From assembly GCA_044869805.1 (NCBI GenBank), contig JBIOXV010000172.1, positions 23,589 through 87,588 of the forward strand: a stretch of DNA of 64,000 nt, read 5' to 3'. Each line of letters opens with the position of its first letter. The first letter of the stretch is position 1. A program made the position numbers and the translations under genes. Shown here in pieces: positions 9,082 through 17,139 of this stretch. The notes beneath the pieces were generated by a model. The model had not been told where the DNA came from. It saw only the letters and a list, made by a program, of their open reading frames with translations, and made no database searches. This DNA comes from CAWDVR01 sp044869805. GTDB lineage: Bacteria > Acidobacteriota > Thermoanaerobaculia > Multivoradales > SZUA-115.

Positions 9082-9384
9082 ATGCCTGATCTGGGATCGA
9101 AGCACGAGTGCCCCAACTGCGGGATCAAGTTCTACGACCTCGGCAAGCCCGAGCCGATCTGCCCCAAGTGCGGCGCCAACGTCAAGCACCTCGCTCCCAG
9201 CGAGCCTGCGAGCGCCTCGCAAGCGGCCCGCCGCCGCCGCAAGGCGGAGCTCGCCGCCGAGGATGAGGTCACCGAGGCGGAGGATGCGCCGGGTGCCGAC
9301 GCCGGCGAGCCCATCCTCGACGCCGACGAAGACGAGGAGATCGCCGGCGAGGAGGAAGCCGATCTCGTCGACCTCGAGGACTGA
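9082..9384 (+). CDS. FYDLN-acid-type small zinc-ribbon protein
   Basis: A 100-residue protein with an N-terminal zinc ribbon, two CPxCG knuckles (CPNCGIKFYDLGKP and CPKCGAN), then a very acidic tail ending EEEADLVDLED. This matches the TIGR02300/FYDLN_acid family, whose function is unknown. The ATG at 9082 is used here; an in-frame GTG at 9067 would add five residues. It is the first gene after a good promoter and is followed 10 bp later by folK. Confidence 0.82.
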   Translation: MPDLGSKHECPNCGIKFYDLGKPEPICPKCGANVKHLAPSEPASASQAARRRRKAELAAEDEVTEAEDAPGADAGEPILDADEDEEIAGEEEADLVDLED

Positions 9385-9394
9385 CGCCGGGCGG

Positions 9395-9910
9395 GTGCCT
9401 TTCGCGCTCGGCCTGGGCGCCAACCTCGGACCTGCCGAACAGACTCTGCGCCACGCCATCCATTGCCTGGAGCGGGCGCTGGGGCCGCTCACCGTCGGCG
9501 GCCTGTACCGCACCCTCCCCCACTCTTCCATCCCGCAGCCGCCGTTCCTCAACACCGCCGTCGCCGGCGCCACGCGCTTGGCGCCCGAGGAGATCCTCGC
9601 CTTGGGCCAGGAGCTCGAGCGCCAGGCCGGCCGCCTGCCGGGCCCGCGCCACGGGCCGCGCCCGCTCGACGTGGACCTCCTGGTCTACGGCGATCGGGTG
9701 CTCGCGGGCCCGCACCTCAACGTTCCCCATCCGCGCCTGCGCCAACGGCGCTTCGTGCTCGCGCCGCTGGCCGACGCGGCGCCCGAGCTCGCGGTGCCGC
9801 CCGACGGCGCGCGGGTGGTGGAGCTGCTGGCCGCGGTCGGGCAGGAGCGGGAAGTGGAGCGCCTGCCGTGGGCTATCATGCCCGTGCCCGACTCGGACCG
9901 GCCGCCGTGA
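9395..9910 (+). CDS. folK: 6-hydroxymethyl-7,8-dihydropterin pyrophosphokinase
   Basis: A 171-residue FolK, which transfers pyrophosphate from ATP to hydroxymethyldihydropterin in folate synthesis. Family motifs are LGLGANLGP at the N-terminus, PQPPFLNTAV, and GPRHGPRPLDVDLLVYGD followed by VPHPRLRQRRFVLAPL. The start is GTG at 9395, right before the conserved core. The stop overlaps the next start as GTGA, which indicates translational coupling. Confidence 0.93.
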   Translation: MPFALGLGANLGPAEQTLRHAIHCLERALGPLTVGGLYRTLPHSSIPQPPFLNTAVAGATRLAPEEILALGQELERQAGRLPGPRHGPRPLDVDLLVYGDRVLAGPHLNVPHPRLRQRRFVLAPLADAAPELAVPPDGARVVELLAAVGQEREVERLPWAIMPVPDSDRPP

Positions 9911-10584
9911 GCTCGACCAGCTATCTGCCGCTCTTCCCGCTGCCCAACGTGGTGCATTTTCCGGGCACCGATCTGAAGCTCCACGTCTTCGAGCCGCGCT
10001 ACCGCAAGCTGGTGCGCGACCTGCTCGAGGTGGCGCCCGAGAGCCGCTTCGTCGGCATGGTGCTGATGAAGCCGGGGGCCAGCAAGCTGGGCGTGCCGGA
10101 GGTGTTCCCGGGCGGCACCGCGGGCCTGCTGGTCGACGTCGAGCTGCTCGCGGACGGCCGCTCCAACATCCTGCTGCACGGCGACTTCCGTTTCGAGATC
10201 GAGCGCGAGGTCGACGCCAACCCCTACCGGCGGGCCCTGGTGCGGCAGCTCGCCGAGCCACAGCTCGCCGAGGACGACGCCGGCATCCTGACCGTGCGCC
10301 GCGGCCTGCTCGAGCTGGTCGGCGCCCTGGCGGCGGAGATCGGCGACGCCTTCCCGTTGCGGCAAGAGCACTTCGGCGACGCCGCCGAGACGCTGCCCTT
10401 CGAGCTGCTGGTCAACCGCATCGCGGCGGAGATCGACCTGCCGGCGATGACCAAGATCCAGCTCTTGAACGACGCCCTGCCGGAGCGCGCCGTCAGCCTG
10501 CTCGACATCCTGCGCAACCGCCGGCAGGTGCTGGACGTGCTCCGCCCGTTCCGCCATCTGGCCACCGACAGCGAGCTCAATTGA
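9907..10584 (+). CDS. LON peptidase substrate-binding (N-terminal) domain protein
   Basis: The 225 residues begin LPLFPLPNVVHFPGTDLKLH and continue with VFEPRYRKLVRDLL, the start of the Lon N-terminal domain. There is no AAA or protease domain, so this is the stand-alone form whose role is unclear, probably substrate or partner binding. The start is GTG at 9907, overlapping the folK stop. The end overlaps the TTG start of the HD gene. Confidence 0.88.
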   Translation: MSSTSYLPLFPLPNVVHFPGTDLKLHVFEPRYRKLVRDLLEVAPESRFVGMVLMKPGASKLGVPEVFPGGTAGLLVDVELLADGRSNILLHGDFRFEIEREVDANPYRRALVRQLAEPQLAEDDAGILTVRRGLLELVGALAAEIGDAFPLRQEHFGDAAETLPFELLVNRIAAEIDLPAMTKIQLLNDALPERAVSLLDILRNRRQVLDVLRPFRHLATDSELN

Positions 10585-11777
10585 GCGTCCTTTCGCTGCG
10601 CGACCCGGTGCACGGCTTCATCCGTGCCGACGAGCTCGAGGCGGCGCTCATCGCCAGCGCGCCGGTGCAGCGGCTGCGCTTCATCCACCAGCTCGGCCTC
10701 TCGCACCTGGTCTTCCCCGGCGCCGAGCACAGCCGCTTCTCGCACGCGGTGGGCGCCATGGCGCTCGCCGGGCGGGTCTACGACCAGCTCGCGGCCAAGG
10801 GAGGCGGCCTGCTGCCGGACGACCGCCGGGCGCCGGAGCGCCGGCTGGTGCGGGCGGCGGCCCTGCTGCACGACATCGGCCACGCGCCCTACAGCCACTC
10901 GGCCGAGGAGCTGTTCGAGGAGGAGATCGACCACGAGGAGATGACCCGTCGCCTGCTCGCCCTGCCCGAGGTGGAAAGCGCCTTTCGCAGTCACGGCCAG
11001 GGCCTGACGCCGGAGCACGTGCTCGCGCTGCTGGCCGGCGGCGAAGGGCCGACCGGCAGCCTGCTGGCGCAGATCGTTTCCGGCGAGCTCGACGTCGACA
11101 AGATGGACTACTTGCTGCGCGACAGCCTGTACTGCGGCGTGCGCTACGGCAACTACGACCTCGAGCGCCTGCTCGACACCATCGCGCCCCTGGCCGACGC
11201 CGAGGCCGGCCGCTGGGGGGTGGGGGTCGAGGAGGGCGGCGTGCACGCTCTCGAGGCGCTGGTGATGGCGCGCTACTACATGTTCACCCAGGTCTACTTC
11301 AACCTCACCAGCAAGGCGCTCGAGCTGCACTTGAACGAGTGGCTGCTGGCCGAGAACCGCCGTTGGCCGGCCGATCCGCGGGCCTTCCTCGCCGAGGACG
11401 ACGTCTCGGTGCTGACCGCGATGCGGCGCTCGCCGAGCGTGCACGCGGCGGCAGTGGTGGAGCGCCGCCACTACCCGCTCGCCTACCAGACGCGGGAACA
11501 CCTGTCGGCGGCCGACAACTCGCGCTTCCGCGCCCTGATCGCCGAGCTCTCGGCGGAGCTCGGCGCGGGCAGCCTGCTGATCTCGCACTCCTCGAAGGAC
11601 TCGCACCGGCTGGGCAAGGCGCGGGTCCTGGTGCGGCGCCTCGACGGCGCGCTCGAGCCCATGGAACGCGCCAGCCACTTCATCGGCCACCTGCGGCGCA
11701 TCGACCGCTTCCGGGTCTACACGCCGCCGGCGCTGGTCGACCAGGTGGCGGCGGCGATCAAGGAGCGCTGGGAGTAG
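10581..11777 (+). CDS. HD-domain phosphohydrolase (dGTPase/SAMHD1-like)
   Basis: A 398-residue protein with the order H(55) in EHSRFSHAVG, HD (97-98) in LLHDIGHAPYSHSAE and a later Asp in SGELDVDKMDYLLRDS. These are the metal ligands of HD phosphohydrolases. The start RDPVHGFI and the SGELD/MDYLLRD block are typical of the deoxynucleotide triphosphohydrolase-like group, which includes SAMHD1 relatives. The substrate is not known. The TTG start at 10581 overlaps the previous stop. The TAG stop lies inside the left arm of a palindromic element. Confidence 0.88.
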   Translation: MSVLSLRDPVHGFIRADELEAALIASAPVQRLRFIHQLGLSHLVFPGAEHSRFSHAVGAMALAGRVYDQLAAKGGGLLPDDRRAPERRLVRAAALLHDIGHAPYSHSAEELFEEEIDHEEMTRRLLALPEVESAFRSHGQGLTPEHVLALLAGGEGPTGSLLAQIVSGELDVDKMDYLLRDSLYCGVRYGNYDLERLLDTIAPLADAEAGRWGVGVEEGGVHALEALVMARYYMFTQVYFNLTSKALELHLNEWLLAENRRWPADPRAFLAEDDVSVLTAMRRSPSVHAAAVVERRHYPLAYQTREHLSAADNSRFRALIAELSAELGAGSLLISHSSKDSHRLGKARVLVRRLDGALEPMERASHFIGHLRRIDRFRVYTPPALVDQVAAAIKERWE

Positions 11778-11829
11778 GGGCGGCCCTCGTGGCCGCCCGT
11801 CCGAGGGCAGGCACAAGGCCTGCCCCTAC
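11774..11829. repeat. REP-like palindromic element with two perfect hairpins
   Basis: Ends GTAGGGGC (11774-11781) and GCCCCTAC (11822-11829) are inverted copies. Inside are two perfect 8-bp stems with 5-nt loops: 11778-11798 (loop CTCGT) and 11805-11825 (loop ACAAG). The TAG of the left end is the stop codon of the HD gene. It lies between convergent genes and could act as a bidirectional terminator, but it has no T tract. Confidence 0.7.
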
Positions 11830-11878
11830 AGGGCCAGCAGGTGGCGCCCTCGCCCGGCGCCGGCGTGGTGGGGAACCC

Positions 11879-13462
11879 TCAACCCCAAGGCCACCACTTC
11901 TTCCAGCCGCGCGCCTCCCCCTTGCGCAGCAGCTTCTCCATCTCGTGGCGCTGCCCCGCCGCCGCGGGATCGTCGGCCAGGTTGTAGAGCTCGTCCGGGT
12001 CGGCCTGGTGGTCGTAGAGCTCGGCGCGCTCGCGGCTGCCCCACTCGGTGTACCGGAAGCGCTCGGTGCGCACCGTCCTCGCCAGCTCGTCCTCGCCGTC
12101 GCCGATCGAGAGCACGGTGTAGGCCGGGCGTTCCCAGGCCGCGGCCGGCTGGCGCAGCAGGGGCAGCAGGCTCTTGCCCTCGAGCCCCTCCGGCAGCGGC
12201 AGCCCGGCCAGCTCGGACAGCGTCGGGTAGAGGTCGAGGAGCTCGACCGGCCGCGGGCAACGCGCGCCGGCGGCGATGCCCGGCCCGGTCACCATCAGCG
12301 GCACCCGCACCGCCGGCTCGTAGAGCGCCCCCTTGCCCCACAGGCCGCCGTGCTCGCCGAGCAGGAAGCCGTGGTCGGAGGTCAGCACCACCACCGTGCT
12401 CTCCGCCAGGCCCAGCTTGTCCAGCGCCTCGAGCACCAGCCCGACCTGCGAGTCGACGTAGGACACCGAGGCGTAGTACGAGGCGATCACCCGGCGCTGC
12501 TCGTCGGGCGTCATCGACGGGAAGCTCGCTCGGGTGTGCACGGCGCGCGGCGGCACCGGGGGCGCGCCGGGCGGCGGCGCGATCGGCAGCTCGATCGACT
12601 CCGGCGGGTAGAGGGCGAAGAACTTCTCCGGCGCCTCGAAGGGCAGGTGCGGCCGGTGGAAGCCCAGGGCCATGAAGAACGGCTCCTCGCGGCGCTGCGA
12701 GCGCTTGAGCCAGCGCACGGCCTCCTCGGCCACGTGGTGGTCGCGGAGGTTCAACCTCGCCTCGGCGCCCTCGACCACGATGGGTGAGAGCAGGCGGTTC
12801 TCGCCCTCGCCGTCGTCAGCCGCCGGGTCCTCGTGGCGCTGCGGCGCCGCCCGGCCCTCCTCCCCGGCTCGCGCGGAGGCTCTGGCATTCGGCTCGTCCC
12901 GGGCGCTCGGCTCGCGCTTGGCGCCGGCCTGGGACGCCTCACCCAGCTTGAGCTTGGCGAGCGGCCGGTTGAGCTTGCCGACCACATCCCACTCGATGGC
13001 GCCCTCGAAGGCGACGCCGTGCAGGATCTTGCCGGCGCGCATGGTCCAGTAGCCATGCTGCCGGAAATGGGTCGGCAGCGAGACGTTCTCCGCCAAGGCA
13101 CGGGCGGGAGGCGTGCGCATGGAGAGCACGCCGAGGGTCTGCGGCCGGCGTCCCGCCAGGAACGAGGTCCGCGAGGGATTGCACAGCGGGTACTGGCAGT
13201 AGGCGCGCTCGAAGACCACGCCGCGAGCGGCCAGGCGGTCGACGCTCGGTGTCGAAACCCGCGCGTTGCCGTAGGCGCCGAGCGCGGTGTTGAGGTCGTC
13301 GACGACCATCAGCAGCACGTTGGGCCGCGGCCCGGCGGGCGCCGGCGCGGAGGCCATCTCGCCGCGGCAACCCGAGAGCAGACCACCCAGGGACAGGCAG
13401 CCCAGCAGCACCAGGGCCGCGAGCGGACCGACACGACAAGCCTTCACTCGGGCCTCTTTCAT
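11879..13462 (-). CDS. Sulfatase lipoprotein (iduronate-2-sulfatase/choline-sulfatase type)
   Basis: A 527-residue type I sulfatase. It starts with a lipoprotein signal (lipobox LLSGC, Cys32). The metal-binding aspartates are in MVVDDLN (55-56). The active-site signature CNPSRTSFLAGRRP has Cys94, which must be converted to formylglycine. Later blocks GFHRPHLPF and VVVLTSDHGFLLGEHG are typical of the iduronate-sulfatase-like branch. The substrate, a sulfate ester, is unknown. It lies 15 bp downstream of a formylglycine-generating enzyme gene, which is expected to activate it. The region about 12790-12930 is charge-rich and low in complexity (EGRAAPQRHEDPAADDGEGE). Confidence 0.92.
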   Translation of the reverse strand: MKEARVKACRVGPLAALVLLGCLSLGGLLSGCRGEMASAPAPAGPRPNVLLMVVDDLNTALGAYGNARVSTPSVDRLAARGVVFERAYCQYPLCNPSRTSFLAGRRPQTLGVLSMRTPPARALAENVSLPTHFRQHGYWTMRAGKILHGVAFEGAIEWDVVGKLNRPLAKLKLGEASQAGAKREPSARDEPNARASARAGEEGRAAPQRHEDPAADDGEGENRLLSPIVVEGAEARLNLRDHHVAEEAVRWLKRSQRREEPFFMALGFHRPHLPFEAPEKFFALYPPESIELPIAPPPGAPPVPPRAVHTRASFPSMTPDEQRRVIASYYASVSYVDSQVGLVLEALDKLGLAESTVVVLTSDHGFLLGEHGGLWGKGALYEPAVRVPLMVTGPGIAAGARCPRPVELLDLYPTLSELAGLPLPEGLEGKSLLPLLRQPAAAWERPAYTVLSIGDGEDELARTVRTERFRYTEWGSRERAELYDHQADPDELYNLADDPAAAGQRHEMEKLLRKGEARGWKKWWPWG

Positions 13463-13477
13463 TCGTCAACCCCCAGA

Positions 13478-14362
13478 CTAGCCCGCACAGCGGAACCCCA
13501 GGCTGTTGAGGCCACTGTCCGGCGTCGCCTGGCTGCGCGCCGCCACGCGGTAGCCCGTGCAGTAGTTCTCGCTGCACAGGAACGAGCCGCCGCGGATCGA
13601 CCGCGCCTCGCCGGTGGCCGGGCCTCGCGGGTCGTCGCGCGGGCTCTCGGCGTAGTAGCCGGGGTCGTACCAGTCGGCCGTCCATTCCCAGACGTTGCCG
13701 GTCATGTCGTAGAGCCCGAGGCCGTTGGGCGGGAAGCTCTCGACCGGGGCGCGGCTCACGAATCCGTCCTCCCCCTCGTCCCCGAGCGGGAAGCTGCCCT
13801 GGTAGACGTTGGTGTGGTGCCTGCCCTCGGCCAGCAGCTCGTCGCCCCAGCCGTAGGCCCTGCCCTCCAGCCCGCCGCGCGCCGCGAGCTCGAACTCGGC
13901 CTCGGTGGGCAGGCGGCCGCCGCGCCAGCGGCAGAAGGCGACGGCGTCGTTCCAGGAGACCTGCGTCACCGGCTCTCTCTCCTGCGCTCGCCGCCCAGGC
14001 CCCTCCGGCTCCCTCCAGCTCGCACCGTCGACCTTCGTCCACTCGCCACGCTGTGCATCGAAGGCGCCCGACCAGCCGAAGCCCTCGGCCTCGGTCCGGT
14101 AGCCGGTAGCCTCGACGAAGCGGGCGAACTCGCCGACCGTGACCTCGTGGCGGTCGATGGCGAAGGGCTGCAAGCGGACCTCGTGCACCGGGCCTTCGTA
14201 GGGAAAGCCTTGGTCCGTGCCCATGTGGAACGAGCCGCCTGCGATGCGCACCATGGATGCGGTGGCCAGGGATCCCCCGGCGGCCGGCGGCGCCGGGGCG
14301 CCGCAGGAGCAGGCGAGCAGCGCAGCGGTCAGCAGGGCGACGGCAGGGCAGCGGCAGCTCAT
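13478..14362 (-). CDS. Exported formylglycine-generating enzyme (SUMF1/EgtB family)
   Basis: The 294-residue protein has an N-terminal signal with a lipobox-like LLAC/CSC, then the FGE-sulfatase domain: GGSFHMGTD, EVTVGEFARFVEATGY, RLPTEAEFELAARGG, GNVWEWTADWY. The C-terminal SFLCSENYC has two cysteines five apart (263 and 268), matching the copper-binding catalytic pair of true FGEs, followed by ARSQATPDSG. It should oxidise the sulfatase Cys94 to formylglycine. The signal peptide suggests this happens outside the cytoplasm. Its start overlaps the epimerase stop as ATGA. Confidence 0.9.
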   Translation of the reverse strand: MSCRCPAVALLTAALLACSCGAPAPPAAGGSLATASMVRIAGGSFHMGTDQGFPYEGPVHEVRLQPFAIDRHEVTVGEFARFVEATGYRTEAEGFGWSGAFDAQRGEWTKVDGASWREPEGPGRRAQEREPVTQVSWNDAVAFCRWRGGRLPTEAEFELAARGGLEGRAYGWGDELLAEGRHHTNVYQGSFPLGDEGEDGFVSRAPVESFPPNGLGLYDMTGNVWEWTADWYDPGYYAESPRDDPRGPATGEARSIRGGSFLCSENYCTGYRVAARSQATPDSGLNSLGFRCAG

Positions 14363-15264
14363 CGCAGCAAGTCCCGGAGCGCCGCTTCGAGGTCGGGGAA
14401 GCGGAACGAGAAGCCGAGCTCTGCGAGGCGTCTGGGTACGGCCCGCTGGCTGACCAGCAGGGCGTCGGCCATCTCGCCCAGCGCCAGCCGCACGGCGAAG
14501 GACGGGGCGGGCAGGAGGCTCGGGCGCCGCAGCACCCGGCCCAGGGTGCGCGCCAGCTCGCGCGCGGTGACGGGCCGGGGTGCGGTCAGGTTGAAGGGGC
14601 CGCTCGCGGTCTCGTGCGCGAGCAGGAAGCGGATGGCGGCAACGTGGTCGGCGACGTGGATCCAGGGCCGCCAGGCATCGGCGCCGCCCACCGTTCCGCC
14701 GGCGAAGAGGCGGAACGGCAGCGCCAGCCGGGGCAGCGCGCCACCCTCCCGCGCCAGCACCATGGCGGTGCGCAGCACGGCGCGCCGCACGCCAAGCGCC
14801 TCGACGTCGGCCGTCACCGCCTCCCAGTCGCGGCAGACCTCGGCCAGGAACCCCGACCCCAGGGGCGAGCCCTCGTCGAGCTCGCGGGCGCCGCCGTCGC
14901 CGTAGCAGCCTACCCCCGAAGCCTGCAGCAGCACCCGCGGCTTCTCCTCCGCCTGCTCCACGGCGGCGAGCACCGCCTCGCCGGAGCGCACGCGGCTGTC
15001 GTAGATGCGGCGCTTGCGAGCCGCCGTCCAGCGGCCGGCGCCGATGTTCTCGCCCGCCAGGTGGACGATCGCCGCGCCGGCCACCAGGTGGCCCCAGCCG
15101 GTGGCGGTCTTGGCGTCCCAGCCCACGGCCCGCACCCCCGGCGGCAGGGCCCCGGCGGCCGACGGGTCGCGGGTCAGCACCACGACTTCGTGGCCGCCGG
15201 CCGCGAGCTCGCGCCGCAGGTGGCTGCCGATCAGGCCGGTGCCGCCGGTGATGAGAACGCGCAT
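14359..15264 (-). CDS. TIGR01777-family NAD(P)-binding epimerase (SDR)
   Basis: A 301-residue extended short-chain dehydrogenase. It has the nucleotide-binding start MRVLITGGTGLIGSHL and the family blocks VGWDAKTATGW, VHLAGENIGAGRW, ASGVGCYGDGG, DWEAVTADVEALGVRR and PWIHVADHVAAI. Relatives include E. coli YfcH and human SDR39U1; the substrate is not established. The ATG at 15264 puts the Rossmann strand at the N-terminus as in the family. It is translationally coupled to the FGE gene downstream. Confidence 0.9.
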   Translation of the reverse strand: MRVLITGGTGLIGSHLRRELAAGGHEVVVLTRDPSAAGALPPGVRAVGWDAKTATGWGHLVAGAAIVHLAGENIGAGRWTAARKRRIYDSRVRSGEAVLAAVEQAEEKPRVLLQASGVGCYGDGGARELDEGSPLGSGFLAEVCRDWEAVTADVEALGVRRAVLRTAMVLAREGGALPRLALPFRLFAGGTVGGADAWRPWIHVADHVAAIRFLLAHETASGPFNLTAPRPVTARELARTLGRVLRRPSLLPAPSFAVRLALGEMADALLVSQRAVPRRLAELGFSFRFPDLEAALRDLLR

Positions 15265-15319
15265 CGAAGAGTTAGAGCGCTGAACGAGGCCACGAGACAA
15301 ACCGTCGCGAGCGGGTGGC

Positions 15320-17065
15320 TCATACCACTGCCAGTTCCTCTTCGAGCTGCTGCCTGCGCTCCAGGTCCGCGTAGTAGCCGCCGCGGGCCACCAGCTCGCC
15401 GTGGGTGCCGCGCTCGACGATCCGCCCCTGCTCGAGCACCACGATCTGGTCCGCCGACTTGACGGTGGACACGCGGTGCGAGACCAGGAACACCGTGCGG
15501 CCGGCGAAGATGCGCCGCAGGTTGGCGAGGATCTTCTCCTCGGTATGGGTGTCGACCGCCGACAGGCAGTCGTCGAGCAGCAGAATACGCGGCCGGCGCA
15601 GCAGGGCGCGGGCCAGCGCCACGCGCTGCTTCTGGCCGCCGGAGAGCGTGATCCCCCGCTCCCCCACCATGGTCTCGAGGCCGCGCGGGAAGCCGGCCAA
15701 GTCCTCGTCGAGGCCGGCGAGCAGCGCCGCCTCGAGCACCTGCTCGTCGCTCGCCTCCGGCACGCCGAGGGCGATGTTGTCGCGCACCGTGGCCGAGAAC
15801 AGGAAGGTCTCCTGCGGCACCATGCCGATCGCGGCGCGCAAGGTGGCGAGCGGAAGCTGGCGCACGTCGATGCCGTCCACCGCCAGGGTGGCGGGCGGCG
15901 GGTCGATCAGCCGCGGGACGAGCGACAGCAGCGTGCTCTTGCCCGAGCCGGTGCGGCCGACGATCGCCACCGTGCTGCCGGCCGGCGCGTCGAGGTCGAG
16001 CCCCAAGAGCACCGGCGCTCCCTCGCCGTAGGCGAAGTCGAGCTCCCGGAAGCGCACCGCGCCGCGAATGGTGTGGCCGGCGAAGGCCTCGCTGCCGGCC
16101 AAGTCGGCGATCGCCGGCTCGATCTCCATCACCTCGCGGATGCGGCCCAGCGAAGCCGTGCCGCGCTCGACCAGGTTCGAGACCCAGCCGACGGCGATCA
16201 TCGGCCACACCATGCGGCCGAGGAAGAAGTTGAAGGTCACGAACTCGCCGACGCTGATCGCGCCCTGGCGCACCAGCAGGCCGCCATAGCCGAGCACCAC
16301 CACGTAGCCCAGGCCGATCAGCCCTTCGAGCGCCGGCATGAAGGCGGCGTTCCAGCGGATAAGGCTGCGGTTGGCCTCGACGTTGGCGCGGTTGGCGCGG
16401 TCGAAGCTCGCCTCCTCGAAGCGCTCGCGGGCATAGGCGCGCACCACTCGCACCCCGGCCAGGTGCTCCTGCACCCGTGCCGAGAGCGAGGAGAACCGCT
16501 CCTGCACGGTGGTGAAGAGCTGGTGGATGCGGGTGCCGAACCCGCGCGTGGCCACCGCCGTGAGCGGCATGGTGGCGAGCGCCGCCAGCGCCAGCAGGGG
16601 GTGGATTCGCAGCATGAAGAACAGCGACCCGAGGCCGGTGAACAACGTGTTGCCGGCGTACATGATCGCCGGCCCGCAGATCATGCGCACCGCCGAGAGA
16701 TCGTTGGTGGCGCGCGCCATCAGGTCGCCGGTCTGGCGGTTCTGGAAGAAGGACAACGGCTGCTTCTCGAGGTGGGCGAAAAAGCGGGTGATCATGTCGC
16801 GCTCGATCGAACGGCTCATGGTCACCAGGATCATGCGCTGCAGGTAGGTGAACAGGCCGCGCACCGCCGCCACCCCGATCAGCAGGCCGGCGTAGAGCAG
16901 GATCGTGCGACTCGAGAGCTCGGCGGTGAGCGCGTCCACGGCGCGGCCGAGCAGGATCGGCGAGGCGAGCCCCACCACCGAGGCGGCGAGGATCGCCGCC
17001 ATGCCCGCGGTGAGCGATCCCCGATAGCGGCGGAAGTAGGGAAGGAGGTAAGAGAGCTTCTTCAT
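15320..17065 (-). CDS. ABC exporter half-transporter with non-canonical Walker B
   Basis: A 581-residue fused membrane and ATPase protein of the multidrug/lipid exporter type. Six transmembrane helices occupy about residues 1-300. The ATPase has Walker A GRTGSGKST, signature LSGGQKQR and Walker B ILLLDDCLSAVD. The catalytic Glu after the Walker B Asp (498) is replaced by Asp499. That substitution marks the degenerate-site subunit of heterodimeric exporters such as BmrC or TM287. No partner gene is adjacent. The start is ATG at 17065, in the family position (MKKLSYLLPYFRRYRG). Confidence 0.9.
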   Translation of the reverse strand: MKKLSYLLPYFRRYRGSLTAGMAAILAASVVGLASPILLGRAVDALTAELSSRTILLYAGLLIGVAAVRGLFTYLQRMILVTMSRSIERDMITRFFAHLEKQPLSFFQNRQTGDLMARATNDLSAVRMICGPAIMYAGNTLFTGLGSLFFMLRIHPLLALAALATMPLTAVATRGFGTRIHQLFTTVQERFSSLSARVQEHLAGVRVVRAYARERFEEASFDRANRANVEANRSLIRWNAAFMPALEGLIGLGYVVVLGYGGLLVRQGAISVGEFVTFNFFLGRMVWPMIAVGWVSNLVERGTASLGRIREVMEIEPAIADLAGSEAFAGHTIRGAVRFRELDFAYGEGAPVLLGLDLDAPAGSTVAIVGRTGSGKSTLLSLVPRLIDPPPATLAVDGIDVRQLPLATLRAAIGMVPQETFLFSATVRDNIALGVPEASDEQVLEAALLAGLDEDLAGFPRGLETMVGERGITLSGGQKQRVALARALLRRPRILLLDDCLSAVDTHTEEKILANLRRIFAGRTVFLVSHRVSTVKSADQIVVLEQGRIVERGTHGELVARGGYYADLERRQQLEEELAVV

Positions 17066-17125
17066 AGGCGAGCCCCGGCGAGACGAGCGCAAAGGATACT
17101 ACGGTGCCCGGAGTCACCCCGGCAC

Positions 17126-17131
17126 TACAAT
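17126..17131 (+). promoter_or_regulatory. -10 box of the selD fusion, leaderless-type spacing
   Basis: TACAAT is followed by exactly 8 nt and then the ATG at 17140. There is no Shine-Dalgarno sequence before the ATG, so a leaderless mRNA is likely. No convincing -35 is visible. Confidence 0.35.
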
Positions 17132-17139
17132 CGCCGCCG

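Noticed and set aside
11774..11829. Attachment site or insertion-sequence end
   Set aside because: No integrase, transposase or target duplication is near; the two-hairpin structure fits a REP-like element better.
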